From Paragonimus skrjabini miyazakii (lineage: Eukaryota; Platyhelminthes; Trematoda; Plagiorchiida; Troglotrematidae), in assembly GCA_014338405.1 (NCBI GenBank), contig JTDE01000945.1:1-64000 (forward strand): a DNA stretch of 64,000 nt. Reading direction: 5' to 3'. The position numbers and the translations under genes were made by a program. The stretch's first letter is position 1. Every line of letters starts with the position of its first letter. Positions 37,167-50,888 of this stretch are shown piece by piece. The notes beneath the pieces were generated by a model. That model was not told the origin of the DNA, did no database searches, and worked only from the letters and a program-made list of their open reading frames with translations.

Positions 37167-39904
37167 GTAAGTGCAACATCTACTGAGGTTTCCTCACAGT
37201 CATCGTAATTTAGAGCGTATCCAGGATATACTCATTTGGACCACTTAAATTAGGCAGCATTCCACCTTCCAGCGTATTGCTTGAAACCTGACATTCACCA
37301 TGTGTAGTATCGGCCGAACAAATGACCTTGAAAAACCGAAGTCACGAGATTCCGCAATGAATAGTCCATTTCATGGTCAGATACGTCCACATTTCGTAAA
37401 TCGATAATCAGAATCACCTGATACTATCACGTGGCAACCCAGCTATAGTCAGTCGATTTGTCCATATCACGGTCACTAATACCTCCCAATACTTAGATCT
37501 ATGGTTGCTCCATATGATGCGACATTGTAAATAATAATGCTCCGACGGTTTTTAAAATAATCTTAAAAAGGAAGTAGTCAATGTATTAGCCTGGTTAGAG
37601 CTCTAACTAATTGAGATAAGCGCATAAATGTTCATTTTGTTGCACAACCATTTCTCCCTGTTTGCTCACGCTTGTGAACTGATGAACTGACTTCAAGTGT
37701 TGTCCATCACCTATTTTGACTGCAGTCCCATTTTGAATTCATGTACTTCCTTCGCTAATCAAGTTGGATCAAATGTATACCTAAAACCCAGGGAAAATGC
37801 TAGCTATTCCTCAATAAATATAATGCTTTTTATTACTAAGATTATGAGCATGACTTCCAACTTTTACTGCCAACTAATTGTGTGCACGAGCTTACGAAGT
37901 TAAAGGTGGACTGGACTGGAAACATTCGTGCTTTCGTTCTGTTTTTAACCTATTTGGCTGAGTTGGTCCCTGTCAGTTAAGTATATTCAACAGAAAGTTG
38001 ACCTTATACCATCTAGACTGTATATCTAAGACTTCAGTACAGTTTCTGGGATACAAAAGAACTTCCTACAGATTAGTTAAGAGAAGCGTGATTGTTGTGA
38101 AGTCGAAGCGTTCGATTCGTCCCCATTTTGCCATCTTTGGAAGGAAGTCTCCGTGGTAGAAAATGTAATCTGATGAAACGTGTAAATAAGGAATCTATGC
38201 ACATAAAATATTATTTGCTATTATCTTGATTCAATCTACAGATAACTGATACGCCCACGCCCAACATCACGCCAATGACTGCTAGCTATCAGTGCTTTGA
38301 TGGACTTAAATAGGTGTCTTCGCACACAGATTTATCTTCTTGGGTGTCCTGCATAGAAAAATACGTAAGGCTAATGACAACGGTTTGTCTTTAACCTGGT
38401 TTTGTGAACTAGCAAGGCTACCTGGTAGAGAGATTGTCGGTTCGATACTGTCTATCACATAAGAATTGGTGGTGGCTGTAACCTCAACTTTTTCTCTCAA
38501 CCAGCATTCACGGCTCTCTCATAGATCGCTGTAATGCAAACATTTGATCGAGATTGGGTAGCATGGAACAAAGCTGTCATATTTTCATCGGAAACGAGGC
38601 GCATGTGATGACCCTGTTAGCGACCAGTGGACATGTTCAAACACGCTCACTCATCTGCCGACCCTTTGTTTACTTGCCGTGGAAGCCAAGTGCTTTGTTT
38701 CACAGTCACCATCAAAAGATTTTGGCCAACATCCATAAACTCCCGGATCAATGTCGAAACGTTGGTTAGGCTGGTCAATCAATCAGCGGTCGACCAAACT
38801 GTGGATTAAGAGAGGAGGAGATGAGGAGGTAATGCATAAATTAAATGCAGACAGACGAGGGTCAGGGTAGTTTAGGATTCTTCTGTCAAGTTTGTTGAAG
38901 TTTCCCATCAACACTTATTTTGAAAATTTTGACTATCGCCAATAACTTCAAGAGCTGAACAAAAGTTGCTTGTTCACTGAAATATCTCTGTTAGATTTAG
39001 AAACCCCTAGTAAGCAGTAAGCTAAAATGAGGCCGTCCTTTGACGGTAAAAAAAGAAAGCATTGCAAGGTAGATAAAACTGCATACAAACTTTTGGTTCA
39101 CAACCTAACCGGAAGGTTTGTAAAGACAAGCTTATTGTGATGTGAACTTCCCGTTGTATGCACCAATTTTGTTCTACTACAATTTTATCGCCTCCGTAAA
39201 TAGAGGTAGACTGTGGATTCCCATAACGTATCTATTGCAAAGCAGCTTTATTGATACCGTTTGAGAGTTGACAGATTAGAGACCTCTACAAGTATATTTC
39301 ACCACATCTTTCAGTTTCTAGCCAAACCCACTTGACTAAAAACGCTATAGTCTTATCTCGCTCCGATTCCACTACAACAGCAGTGAATAAATTGCTTTAT
39401 ATGAAAACTTACATTCTGTTACTGTGAGGCTATCTTGTGCACTACATCCCTGAAAACAATGAGACTCAAACATGCTGACTGAAAAGCCTTACTGGATGTG
39501 AGGTTAGCAGTCAGATGTGATTGGTGTTAAATTAGTCGCAACTAAAACGCCAAAGCTTTAGTCAATAGACAGCTAATTGTCGGACAAACGATCATTCTGT
39601 TGGGAACCACTTACTGAATTCTTACTGTTTTGACTGTTGTCATAACAGTCCGCTTCTGAACCACTTTAAACTGTGTCCCATTGTCAAACGAAACAAATAT
39701 TTATCTGTTCTATTGCCATATGTTGCAAATCACCCACAAACTAGTTCATAAATCGAACGCTAATTGACCCGAAAATTAGCGCTGTTGTGTCATACGGTAC
39801 TGGTTCCTGAATGATGGAGAAACTCAAGAAACCCAGAAACAGAGTATTACAACTTGCTTATAATGTTGTGTTATTCTCAATCCATTTATCAAACCCAAAT
39901 TTCG
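37167..39904. other. No convincing gene
   Basis: At 38395-38460 (+) a stretch with gcaaggctacctggtagaga and ggttcgatact looks like a decayed tRNA-like SINE head. The overlapping ORFs at 38554-38809 are in two frames of the same DNA and resemble nothing. Confidence 0.35.
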
Positions 39905-40099
39905 TTAGACTATGATGAAAGTAAACGTTTTTCCGAGCTTATTCATTGAAATGTGTCTTCGGTGGACTGCCTGACGTGGCAGCAATGCATGACCAATTCG
40001 AGAATTTGTTTTTCCCGCAAACTTGTAAATCCTATAATCTGCCCATTTTTCTCCTAACAACAAAGAACTATGGAGTTTCCTGTAACTACACGCTAAACA
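39905..40099 (-). CDS. Possible terminal exon, unidentified
   Basis: The acceptor ctcacttggttgttacag is followed by 64 codons in phase 0 to TAA, Lys/Arg-rich (EKWADYRIYKFAGKTNSRIG). No family recognised. No AATAAA was found immediately downstream. Confidence 0.25.
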   Translation of the reverse strand, partial: CLACSYRKLHSSLLLGEKWADYRIYKFAGKTNSRIGHALLPRQAVHRRHISMNKLGKTFTFIIV

Positions 40100-40439
40100 C
40101 TGTAACAACCAAGTGAGATATTTAATTACTTATCAAATCTGAAGTTTGAAGACATTATTTCGATGAACCGTGTGGTTTCCATTTATCATGACTTTTTCAC
40201 TATGACACCGTCTGCATAAAATTAGCGAAATTTGACCAGCAGTTTCAATACATTCGTGCTCCAGATACGTCTATTCTCTAGGATAACCAAAATAGTTTTT
40301 GGTTGCTGTCAATGGCTGTTGTAGCTATACTCGAGTATGACTGAGCCGAAAGGCTAGACTTGATGAACTGAGCAGCACCAACACACACTGTACAGCACCC
40401 CCAAAAAGCGCACGGTTTTTAGTGACTTACTTATGTAAC

Positions 40440-40760
40440 ATACAAGCCGGCCTTTTCTATTCTGGCTATCCGTCACGCGGGACAGTTACACGCGAACCAA
40501 GTTTGGGGCTAAGTGGAGACAGCGGGGGAACATCGTTTTTTGGAATTAAGGGTTCCAGCAACAGCCTTATGCAAGGAAACAACACAAACAGGTAGGAACC
40601 AAAGGCCCAGCAAACACACACAGCAAACACAAACGAAAACCAAAAAGGCATCAACAGCACAGCAGGATGCCCTGTTTCACAATTCAAAATCAACTAGTGC
40701 GCGCTTGTGGGTTTCGACGGCACGTTGCAATTACACTGGAGGCAGTCTTGTGAGAAAGGC
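40440..40760. other. GC-richer block of unknown nature
   Basis: Visibly richer in G+C and CpG than its surroundings, with runs such as acaaacgaaaaccaaaaagg. ORFs on both strands (40466-40693 minus, 40513-40767 plus) are mutual shadows. It could be a retroelement LTR or UTR fragment; no ends or TG...CA borders were defined. Confidence 0.25.
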
Positions 40761-42194
40761 CGTTTAGTGCACTATGACTAACAGGTAGCTTTTGATCAGT
40801 TTTGTTCCATCCAACGTGATCAGATATTAGTGCCCAGCCTTTCAGAAGTTATCTAATTAGATCATACTACATGACTTTGTATCCTAGCAGACTAACAGTT
40901 GCCAAATCTCTCGATATCGAGTACTAATGAGGGACTAGATGTAACAACTGCTCGCAAACTACTAACCATAAAGGGATGTCGTGACCACTTTATCAATAAT
41001 TTGTATAAGCGTTGAGTTGCAGTAATGTGTAACAGTGAAAACGGACAGTTGTTCATTTTTATAATGAGGACTAATGTGATGCTGCTATTGCAGGCAATAT
41101 ACTGAGGCCCCATGTGGTTCGATCGGTTATCAGAAGATGGTGAACAACGGTGTCAAAAGATATGTCGGACACTTCTGCACTAACTTCGTCTGTCAGCTAC
41201 CGTAAAACCGTCGGAGTGAAGTATTGACCGAATAATAATTATAATCTAACTGAATTAATACTCCTGTAGAGCTTGGTCATTAGACAAAAGAGATGGCATC
41301 CTAAGTGTCTCACTGACGGAAACGGATGTCCAAATATTTACGTAGCAAATGTGCCAATTCAGAAGGTGTTATAAAAAGCCTAGCGTTATTGGTCTCACTT
41401 ATGAGGACAACCTGTGTTTTCTGCTTTCAACATTCTACACACTATGTGTTTATAGTTGTGTACTAAAGATGTCACTTACGTAAACAATAATGCAAACTAT
41501 TTTTGTGCGTTTTTCTCATTTTTATTGCAAATCTGTTTTAATTAAAAGGTTTCTTCTGATTATTGGTCACCGTTTGTTCGTGCACACTGTTTATATGTAG
41601 TTGGGTGCGCAAACTGAGTACAGGTCAAATAAACGAAATGTCAAAGCCAATGAAATTAAACATAAATATGTGAATACTAGCATGCATTAGGTTTGATACC
41701 CATAATTTTCCAAAAGTTCCACATTTTTATGTGATTTACGTTGATCGGAGATTTCCATGTCCTATGCACTTAACATTTTGTATAGAATGAAAAATTTGCT
41801 GACAGTTTTTTCTGAGCAAAATATGTATGGAGATGTATGCCACGAATATCACAATAAGCCTGGTCTTCCTCATTCTCATTAATGAAAAACTACGTTTGTT
41901 TTTTCTAAGGTAAACATTCTTTGGTTGCTTTAGTGATAAGATTTAAAAACATTTACATTAAAAGCAAAACGTTATCTTTCCAAAAACAACGTTAGCTTCA
42001 AAGAAACCGATAATGTTGAGATCAGCCAGATAGGCAGGTATTATAAGAATTCTCAAATAGTTTTCCAATTAGTCGAATTAACAAGGGTTGTTAAAACAGC
42101 CTTTGTTTCGCTTGCATATTTCTATCAAACAGATATAATTTAACAATTTGACGACCAAGTGAAGTTGTTTTTTTACATTCATTTTGTGTTTCAG

Positions 42195-42381
42195 GTGGTT
42201 CTGCGCAATAAACCTATACTACCATCCTAGTGTATATCTTATTTTGATTGAAAAAACCCCTTTGTTTTCGTTCAGTTATAAACAGCTTGTAGTTCTGTTC
42301 ATGCATTCACACATTCAATTTTACAAAAGCACTCATGGGTATTGTGACTCGTCCTATAAGAAAATGGCAATACAAATGTAG
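42195..42381 (+). CDS. Possible terminal exon, unidentified
   Basis: A strong acceptor (ttcattttgtgtttcag) opens one base plus 61 codons to TAG. AATAAA follows at 42627-42632, about 246 nt after the stop, a sensible 3' UTR length. Aromatic-rich (NLYYHPSVYLILIEK). No family recognised. Confidence 0.25.
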
Positions 42382-42626
42382 ACGGAGTGAAACAAAAAAA
42401 TTCACCTGGGAATTTAGATGACCCAACGGATCCACGTACTCCATTCACTGCGGCAATCTGTCATATCCCAAAGAATTTCCAAGCACCGGTAAACAAAGCC
42501 AAACTACTGCTAAAATTGCAAACGCCATTTTTTCATGCTATTCCACAGAGCTTTCGGTGATTTCCTAGTCACTGTTAATGTCACTGTCTAACCGCGTTGC
42601 GGTTTCTTCTAATTTCTAGCGGTCGC

Positions 42627-42632
42627 AATAAA
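42627..42632 (+). terminator. AATAAA polyadenylation signal (putative)
   Basis: Canonical hexamer downstream of the candidate terminal exon 42195-42381. It is only meaningful if that exon is real. Confidence 0.2.
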
Positions 42633-45600
42633 CAGTTTGTAGTGTGACAGACTCCATAATGACACAGTAATTAAACAAATCCTTGTTGTTCACAGTACAG
42701 TTTTACTACCGTGGTAATCGGTAGTGAACTTCCAAATTTCCCACTGCTAAACTCTCAGTGCTTACACCAGGTGGATCCAAGGAAGTGTTATAGGATTGTT
42801 AGGTTTAGGTCAGTCTTCTAAGAGTAACTATCACCTGCTACGACGGGCCGTCATGATTCCTTCTAATGTTTCACTTTAGTCTACCCAACATTGGGCGCAT
42901 GCTGTGGATTGCAACATCTTACTGGTAGAAGTTTTAGTTGCAAACCTGACGGGGTCGCCAACGATCAGATGGCTGAATGTCCAATTTAGGTTCTACTCAA
43001 CAGATTTCGATTCTGCGTTCTAGTCAACTGACAACAGTATCTGGATAACAAAGCTGACGAATATCGATGAAGCACAGTCGGTTATGCTGAATTCGTCAAG
43101 CTTGATTACTGGAAGTGCGTGTGCTGAAATCATTCACCATCTTCCATTGAATCGTGAACCAGTAGTCATGACGTTATTGTACATAAAGCAATGGTTCCTT
43201 GAGACTGGTCCTTTGGGTGAGAGACGATAAGTATCTATGCAAAGAATGGTAACGACAGAATGGTTAGTAAAAAATGTGACGCCAGCTGTTTTATATATCG
43301 ACCGGAAAAATAGTTTAGCAATGTTTCACAAATCGACGACCAACTTAGCGAGTGTTAGGTCGTCAAAGATTGCGTTCAAACAAGTTGTTTCATGCGGTTC
43401 CAGTAAAAGGATGTGGTTGAAAAAAGTGGTTGAACTATACATGGAGGTTCCAAGCAGCGTTAACCTGTACAAACACCTAACTTGAGTTCGACTAATTGAC
43501 CAACACAACTCTGGTTTAAAGCTTAGAGTTTAGCTGAGTCTGTCAGACTAAGTATCTGAACTTGACAGACACATGGCCAGACTGTTAGTAATCAGGTGAC
43601 TAACGCAACAAACTTGAAAATGTCTGAGTACGTGGACTTCTGATAATCAGAATTATAACCGAATGGATTGACGTGGTCCATTCAGAGGATTTGACCAACA
43701 ACTCCAAGTAGTCCGCTCGTAGTAAATACAACATATAATGTCGGAAGTAACTCTCTTTTTAAGCAACACTTCAAGCGTAAAGATTTGAGATGCATCATAT
43801 TAAATTGGTCACAAAAAGTCTCAGCATACCACGTACCACTTGATTCATGTCATGTATAAGTAAGCTTAACAGGTTACAGCTTGCTAACCGAAGTGGTTTT
43901 CTGATTGTCATCGTGCTAGCGAAGAAATTCGTTGCTGAGGTGGAGGAGTTTCTGATCCGGGTTGGTTTTCAAAACGGGAAACATTTACCATGATTAACCG
44001 TGAGATCTGTCTTGTAGTATAACCTTACACATGACCCGGATTTGAATTCCGGTTAATGTCTGCATGTACGAGTGCATTAAACACGACCAAATTAGCACAT
44101 CTAGACCTCCAGACTCTTCTTTTTGTCAGGAATGCTCAAACTGCTGATTTGTGGTATCCCTGACAGAAGAGTTTTCAGGCTATTGTCAACAGATGTTCTT
44201 CGTAATCTAACTGTCGGTCAACTCCACTCGAGTCGCTTAAACGTATGCATAACGCGGCGGGTGAGTAAGCCATCCAACTAGGACGTTGGTCGAGATACGG
44301 AACTAGGCAGACACTAGTTCACACCACTTACTCCATTAACAAAAAAAATAGACCCATTCAGGTTAACCCCTGCTATCTCAAAAGCAACCACGATTAGCCT
44401 GTTGCAGCTAAATATGAGGTTTCTAGACTGAGGATTTTGTTTGTCTATCAGTCGCTTACGGCTGGCAGTATATGATAAGACGCCATTGCTGCGTCTTTTT
44501 AAGAATCGTTTTTAAACCCAGTCATGTAAATCCATTTTCGCTCTGGTTCCAAGAGAGTTAACAAGCATGCCTACATCCTTATTGTATTCATTACATTTAT
44601 CAGTTACCGCTTCACAGTTAACCAAATTATCGACTGTTCTAGCTCCTTTCAGTAAATAGTACTCCCATTATATAAGATCAGTGTTTCTCGAAGTGGACGT
44701 TAAAGGTCAAATGTCAGTATTCGCTAAAGCACAAATCTTACAAAACAGAAAACTGTAATGAACCAAAGGTTTCTTCTTGGATCATCATATCCAAATGGTC
44801 AGGTCAGCTACTTGTTAGTTTATTTAACACATGTGGGTATATGATGGATGTGGTCTATATACTGATTTTTTCAATAACCATACAGTCTCAAAAAGACGGA
44901 AAATTGCACGTAGTAAGGTAGAATGCACGCAATATTAGCTGGTCGTGCATCTAAGCATGGTTATGAAAATGTCGCTCAGCAGATCATCCATATTCAATGC
45001 ACCAAGAAACTGATTCTTCAGTAGTCTAATAGTTTTAGTGAAAGGCCTGCTTCATGCCAGGACCTCAAGTTTTCCGGATTGTGTCTGTATAGTTTGTAAT
45101 CATTTTCTAGTAGTATAAGTGAGCTTGTTCATGAAATAAAAGAATTGTTTTTGGCTCACAGAATTTAGTTACAAAGGACCGCTTTTTAGCAGTTTAACTC
45201 TCGGTTCTGTAGATCCTTGAATGTGTCCACGTCCACAGATATGTTTACTTCGGAGTATTCAACTTTGGATCTATTGTTAGTTATAAAGTAGAAATACTTT
45301 GTATGCGCTCAATAAACTCAGTCAGAACCGTTTTACGTTTTGAATTAGTTATAGCTAAGTCGACGTTCTCATGATGCCACGGAACAATCTTTCGTGATGC
45401 TAGCTCCGGGGTTCATACACCCAAGGTTTCCCCAGCCTTATATTAACACGGATCGGAAGTCACAGTGAGAAGACGGTGAATCTGCAAACAAACTTTATTA
45501 ATTTATTTACTCACCGTACACAAGCGGACTTCAACGCAACGAATTAGGGCGCTAGGAAGCTGGACTTGAGAGAACCTTCAGCACAACCGCACGGCAGCCG

Positions 45601-47446
45601 CCAGAGAGGACGAATGTCAACGGAAGTTCCAGTTGACCTTCAGGATTCAAACAAGTGTCGGCATGGTTGGGCAGCGTTCCCAACGGTAGTAGCTAAAACA
45701 TTGTTATCCTAGTGAATGTAGCCTACATTGGTAGAGATGGCGCAGATTCCTTCTACAGCCACGAGTAAAACTGCGATACCTACACCAACACACTAACTTT
45801 GATGTTAGTGGTTTGTTGCAAATTTATATTCACAAGTTAATGTGAGCCAGGGCGATGGTACTGGCGAGGCAACTCTCACTCCGCGGGGAGTTTAGGATTT
45901 TGGGGACGTCGAAGGTGATCTCACTACAAATCTATCGTAACTGGTCTAATTTGTTGCAATAAGAAAAGAGAACAAGTTAAAGTGGTGATCTTAATTTTCC
46001 GAATCACCGAGACTGTCGCTCTCTATGTAAACAGGTTGCGATGTTTCGTTCTCAGGTTTATCAAATAATGTACGATCGTCGGGACAACTCACATCCTCGG
46101 CCAAAATTTCAACCAAGGGGAATATGTCACGTGAAGAATATTGTTTCTGTTTGGAAGGCAGGTTGCTTAATAACTAACAATTCCTCGTGTATTACAAGCA
46201 TGTCACCGGCCAGAACTTGGGACCTTCTACTTGGCACATCAGCAGTTGTAAACCCAGCATTTGTTCGACACGAATCACTACCCCGGCGTACGCCACTGAG
46301 TTGATGGCAGGTAACCTATTTCTTGCTGGTAACATTCGTTTGACTTCTGAGTATGCCAATCTGAAACATCACGACAGAATCAACCATGGCCTGTTAATAA
46401 GTTCTGAGAAAATCAAACCGTATATTCAGATGGCATTCCCACGTGTATTGTTTTGGTACCATTAAGTTGTGCTCAACTTTTCACCACGAATGTTAATCAA
46501 CCGCAGATTTCTGTAATCTGAATTGTATCTGTCGAAGGGTTGTTAGAAAGCGGTTTGGTTTGGTTTCAGTCGCCTGGTTTTACAATCAGACTCAATTCAC
46601 ATTTTTTGCTGGTGTGACCACGAAGCCAAACATTTTCACTCATTTTTTCAAGTCATTTAGCTTTTCCCCCGATGAAATAGCCCGACGAATCCTCATTGCT
46701 TAACGTCCTGTTCAGTTTCTTTTAAGCTGGAGGGGAAAAATTGAGGTCATAACTCAGGCAACACATCTTTTTATGAGTGTGAACATCTACCAAGACAAAG
46801 TCGACTAACCATTCTATATTTGTTTATTATTGTTGAAGCAGCCAAGATGTGTTGGCCAGCGAATTTCCGATCGTTATCATACCGGGTGCGATTCGACAGA
46901 GCTGTTGCGAGTGAAGTTACCATCGTTATTTAATAATTCACTCACTGGATGCATTAAAACTCACCAATTTCGACTGAATCTAGATAAGTAACATTAGAAT
47001 TGACCTTCATAAAATTCTCAAAGCAGCATGTATTTTAGTAAAAATCTGTAAAGTAAAATAATTAAATGTACCAAATGACTTCTACTTGGTATCACCTACA
47101 GGCTTGATTGGAACCCCTCTGTTTTCAACAAATGACATGGTCATTACGATTCACATCACAATCGGAACTCAAGCCTTTGTTTTTCAATCACTATTTTAGG
47201 CAGGCATGGTATCTCTGTAACTGATTGAACGTTGAAGTTCGTTTTTTAAAAGTTCCATAATCGTGCAATGAAAATCGGTTTATTGATTTCATGTGAAAAA
47301 ATGTTTGACAATCTAAAAGCCGATCGATCCATTTCTGCAATAAACTGAACTAAACATCTCAAGCCATACATTTTTTGAATATCACAAACAGAAATGTTGA
47401 ATGTAAAAACGTTGCGAGAACAGTTAGTCCCAGATACCATAAACAA
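42633..47446. other. No convincing gene
   Basis: The ORF at 43237-43485 (+) has a real ATG with an upstream in-frame stop but no recognised domain. 45380-45930 is a GC-richer block with a minus-strand AATAAA cluster (ttattaatttatttac on plus), possibly retroelement-derived. The ORFs at 46041-46465 overlap in two frames. Confidence 0.35.
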
Positions 47447-47575
47447 AGTGGTGGACAGCTGTTTCGAGCTGATTGGGTCTCAGCAGCATGACACAGGCCT
47501 AAGAATCGAACCTTTGACCCAAAATATGTGGTAGATTGTAGTCCAGTCACTTATCTACATGATCATAGGGTCGCT
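47447..47575 (-). repeat. tRNA-like SINE with a decayed hammerhead (variant family)
   Basis: On the minus strand: a tRNA-like stretch with box B aaaggttcgattcttagg, then ctgctgagacccaatcag, then ctcgaaacagctgtccacc. The order CTG.TGA - hairpin - GAAAC - AGCT - GTC repeats the type I hammerhead plan with a palindromic 4-nt loop on a 2-bp stem III. CTGATGA has become CTGCTGA, and stems I and II pair poorly. It is a different SINE subfamily from the 20 kb copy. Confidence 0.5.
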
Positions 47576-48263
47576 TGTGAGTGAAGATAAGCGCAGCAGC
47601 CAAATAAACTAGCAGATAAGTTGTTTTTTGTAAAGCAGAATTTGTTACAGTACTGGAACGTATCGATGGGCATTTGATTTTAAATCTGGTCATTTTTATT
47701 CCATGTATTATTTGTTTCGACCCCTTCAGGTGCCCCAAAGTGAACAGGATGCGGTTCGGTTACCGTGTATAGGAAAGTCTGAATAAAAAAGTGGGTATGT
47801 TTCTTCCAACTGAAGAAATAAACGAATGCATTGATCGTAAAAATACTGGAAGAGAACGGACTATTTCTTCTGATAGTTCCCACACTATATCTCGATCGAA
47901 AAACGTATGACAATAGAGGCAACAGGCAACAAAGTAGGAATGTTTGACAAAATGAAAAGACTTGAAAACCTCAACAGTTTTCTGATGCACACGAATGAAC
48001 ACTGACGTGCGATCAATCCAGTTAATTACAATTGTAAAAACAGCTAGCATCAAACATTTAAGTGTTTTACAGGACAGGCTTGAAACGAATTCCATGCATG
48101 TTGAATTTTGACCGTGCTCTTTGAATAGGATACGTTTTTAAGGGGTTTCAGAAGCGAATTCTGAGACAGCCGCTATGTGATCAGTTAAAAGCAAGCAAGT
48201 AACGTGCTGCTTGTTAAAAGTTTTCGTGTAAGAATTTTATCGAAATAACACAATATCGCAATT

Positions 48264-48458
48264 TTAGGCCAGATTGTCTGAAACAACGCGACTCGTTCGT
48301 GTGACTAAAAATCCAACCAACGGTGGTTGGGCTGCCGTGAACTCATGCCCGGTGTATGTTAGAGAACTACCAGTGATGGTCGCGGTAACGCTACTCGTAG
48401 TGCTACCATTACTGCTGCCTCGAATATGCTGACTCTTTCGACCTGGTAGACTACTGGC
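48264..48458 (-). CDS. Possible terminal exon, Ser/Thr-rich
   Basis: The minus-strand acceptor (gtcggtttacccttcgtag) is followed by 64 codons in phase 0 to TAA. It is rich in Ser, Thr and Gly (RGSSNGSTTSSVTATITGSS), like a linker or an O-glycosylated stem. A separate 111-codon minus-strand ORF (47760-48095) lies downstream. No family recognised. Confidence 0.22.
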   Translation of the reverse strand, partial: ASSLPGRKSQHIRGSSNGSTTSSVTATITGSSLTYTGHEFTAAQPPLVGFLVTRTSRVVSDNLA

Positions 48459-49009
48459 CTACGAAGGGTAAACCGACAATGGAGAGATGAGTGCATTAGG
48501 CGTGTGCACGTCAACTTGTTTAGATAGTTTTCATTTGTATAAACGAACGATCTGGGCGTCGGATAACACATGCCCATTCTTGTCAAGCATTCAAGTCAAT
48601 GTGCTCTTACTAGTTGTTTGATTTCGTGTTTAAATTTTAATTTCGTCTTTATTCATTATTCTACATAAAAATCAACAATAACTGGCTTTATCTTTGAACG
48701 TTTGCACAATATATCCTATATTTTCTCCTAATGTACTTTCATAACAACTGTATGATTTCCTGATGAAGAGCATATCATCAGACAATGTATCTAATTATCG
48801 GTTTTGAGATATGAGAAGTTCGCGTTAATCTTAGTCAACTGCTTGGTTATTCAGAATAGGACGGTTGTGATTAAAATACCTCCACCCTGGTACTCCGGCA
48901 TAGGGCTTATAGTGGCTATCGTGTGTGCGAACGAAGTCACGAGTGGCTCAATGTGGTTTATTTTTGGATGTTGTACCATGCAAATCGCGACATTGACAAA
49001 CAGGTTGCT

Positions 49010-49343
49010 CCAGTGAAAGACAGCTGAACCACCCGGGAGTGTGCATCATTGTCCAAAGATTCAAGGTCCGATTGATTCAATCTGTACAAGAAAATTCAAA
49101 GCAACACTTGAATTGGTTTATACAATAAAAGTGAATCTAGTAGAAATTGCAGACCTACACATTGTTATTGGTAGAATAATCAGTGACAACCACACAAAAA
49201 TATTTACTGGCAATGACTTTTATCATCCAGCAAAGTGGCATGCTATCTGTATATTTAGTTCAGAGAATTGGCAAGTCAACTGTGTTTTATATTCCAGTTC
49301 GGGCAAGTGGACCAATTTCACATTTTCGTTGAAAACAGATTGA
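49010..49343 (+). CDS. Open frame, unidentified
   Basis: About 105 codons without a stop, after a possible acceptor (caggttgctccag), ending TGA. The composition is protein-like (YHPAKWHAICIFSSENWQ), with no recognised domain. The length is within chance for this window. Confidence 0.13.
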
Positions 49344-50018
49344 ACTCTGGTAAGCTGTACAAGCATCATCAGGCCTTGCAACAAATTATTATAGACCATT
49401 TTATAAAAGGAGTCTAATCATTGTGTTTCTGACAGGATGGTCCATTTGTTTCCTCCCATCACGTAGAATAACACAGTGTGGTCAATATAACCAAAGCTGA
49501 AAACTTAGAAGTCAAACTTTATTTTACTTCCAATTAGTAGTAAATGAACAATGGGCAACCCACTGCAACTGCTTAAGGTAAACCTCCTTACTAGATGTTC
49601 CCCTCATGATACGTCAGATTAAGCGTAACCAAGAAGCTGTAAACATTAGTGTATCCAGTTAGAGTTTGGATACCTGAACAGTGGAGAACAATGCCACCTA
49701 ACTTACGCCACTCTTACTGCAATACAATATTCCTTCAATTATCCATCAACAAATCCGCCCGACCGTTTAGTTTACTGCAAAGCCAATACTGATAACGAGC
49801 CATGTTCCCGATTCCAGTTACATCCTTTGTCAAGGTATCATCGTAAGTAGGCATTTTAATTTTCCGAGGTCTAGCTAGTTCACAATTCAACAACCATACT
49901 TGTGCAGGCAGAAAATGTTGGCAGTGCTGTCGAAAATATAAAGGCTTTTAGTCCCTTCCTGCTATCACAATAAACTGTCATGTAGTGTTCAGTATTTTGT
50001 ATAACTTGTCTTGAGTTT

Positions 50019-50423
50019 TCAGCTGTAACAGTCCAGGAGCGTCATCTTGGGATCCATAACCTCCTTGTATATTATTCTTATATGGTTTAAATACATGAAC
50101 AGAGAGTTCATCACTTTTCCCTCATGTAGCTTTGGCCCTTGGAACGAAAAGTTTTTATTAACCGGCGGGTTGCTCTTTCCAACAATTGTGACCGATGGTT
50201 TATGAAATAAACAATTGAACAGCCTGGAGGTGGATCAAGGTCACACAGCATAGTCAGAAATCGCAAGCGACGGATCTCCCTGAGCCATTGCACGTTCGAA
50301 ATAATTAGGTTGCACCAGCATCAGATACGTGCGTGATTTGAAAGCACGCCCCGTGAGTGCATTATATAATCCCAACCCATCAAGAACACCCACTGGACGA
50401 AGGAATAACGGATAAAAAAGTTG
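50019..50423 (-). CDS. Long minus-strand frame with a 21-nt intron-like break
   Basis: From an acceptor (catcacgtgacttctag) one frame runs 135 codons with only two stops, two codons apart, at 50241-50243 and 50235-50237. Both fall inside a 21-nt segment (50224-50244) that starts GTGACC, ends CACCTCCAG and whose removal keeps frame. Left part: FLRPVGVLDGLGLYNALTGR, YLMLVQPNYFERAMAQGDPS. Right part: KPSVTIVGKSNPPVNKNFSF. Unidentified. Alternatives are a decayed retroelement or gene copy, or a longer ordinary intron from the same donor. Confidence 0.28.
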
Positions 50424-50888
50424 CTAGAAGTCACGTGATGTGTTCCCTTCAGATGCCATATTTCCTTTTTTATTAGTCGACAAGCTAACAACCACTTGCC
50501 ATGCACCAGAAACGGCTGAGACGTTATTACAAACACATAATCATAGTGACCACCCAAGGGACGTCTTATCAGCATCACGTACGCTGAATAATCGAGCGCA
50601 CAACCCTACGGTAGTTTAATCACTCATCTTCTAATCTACACATTGGCTGACAGATGAGATCATATAAAAGAAAAGACGTAAAGTTTGGCAATTATGTAGA
50701 TACAAATAAACCACTAATTAATGAAAGCTGCTATGACAGTCGATACATACAATTGTCACTCTTGGTAATCATTGGGTTCTAACACCAAAAGTGGTACTCA
50801 CCAGTCACTAACAAGACAGTCTTGACATTAATGGGCACGTCGATGCCAGATCACTCATTAGATTTCTTTGACCGTCAGTTCTTGCTGA

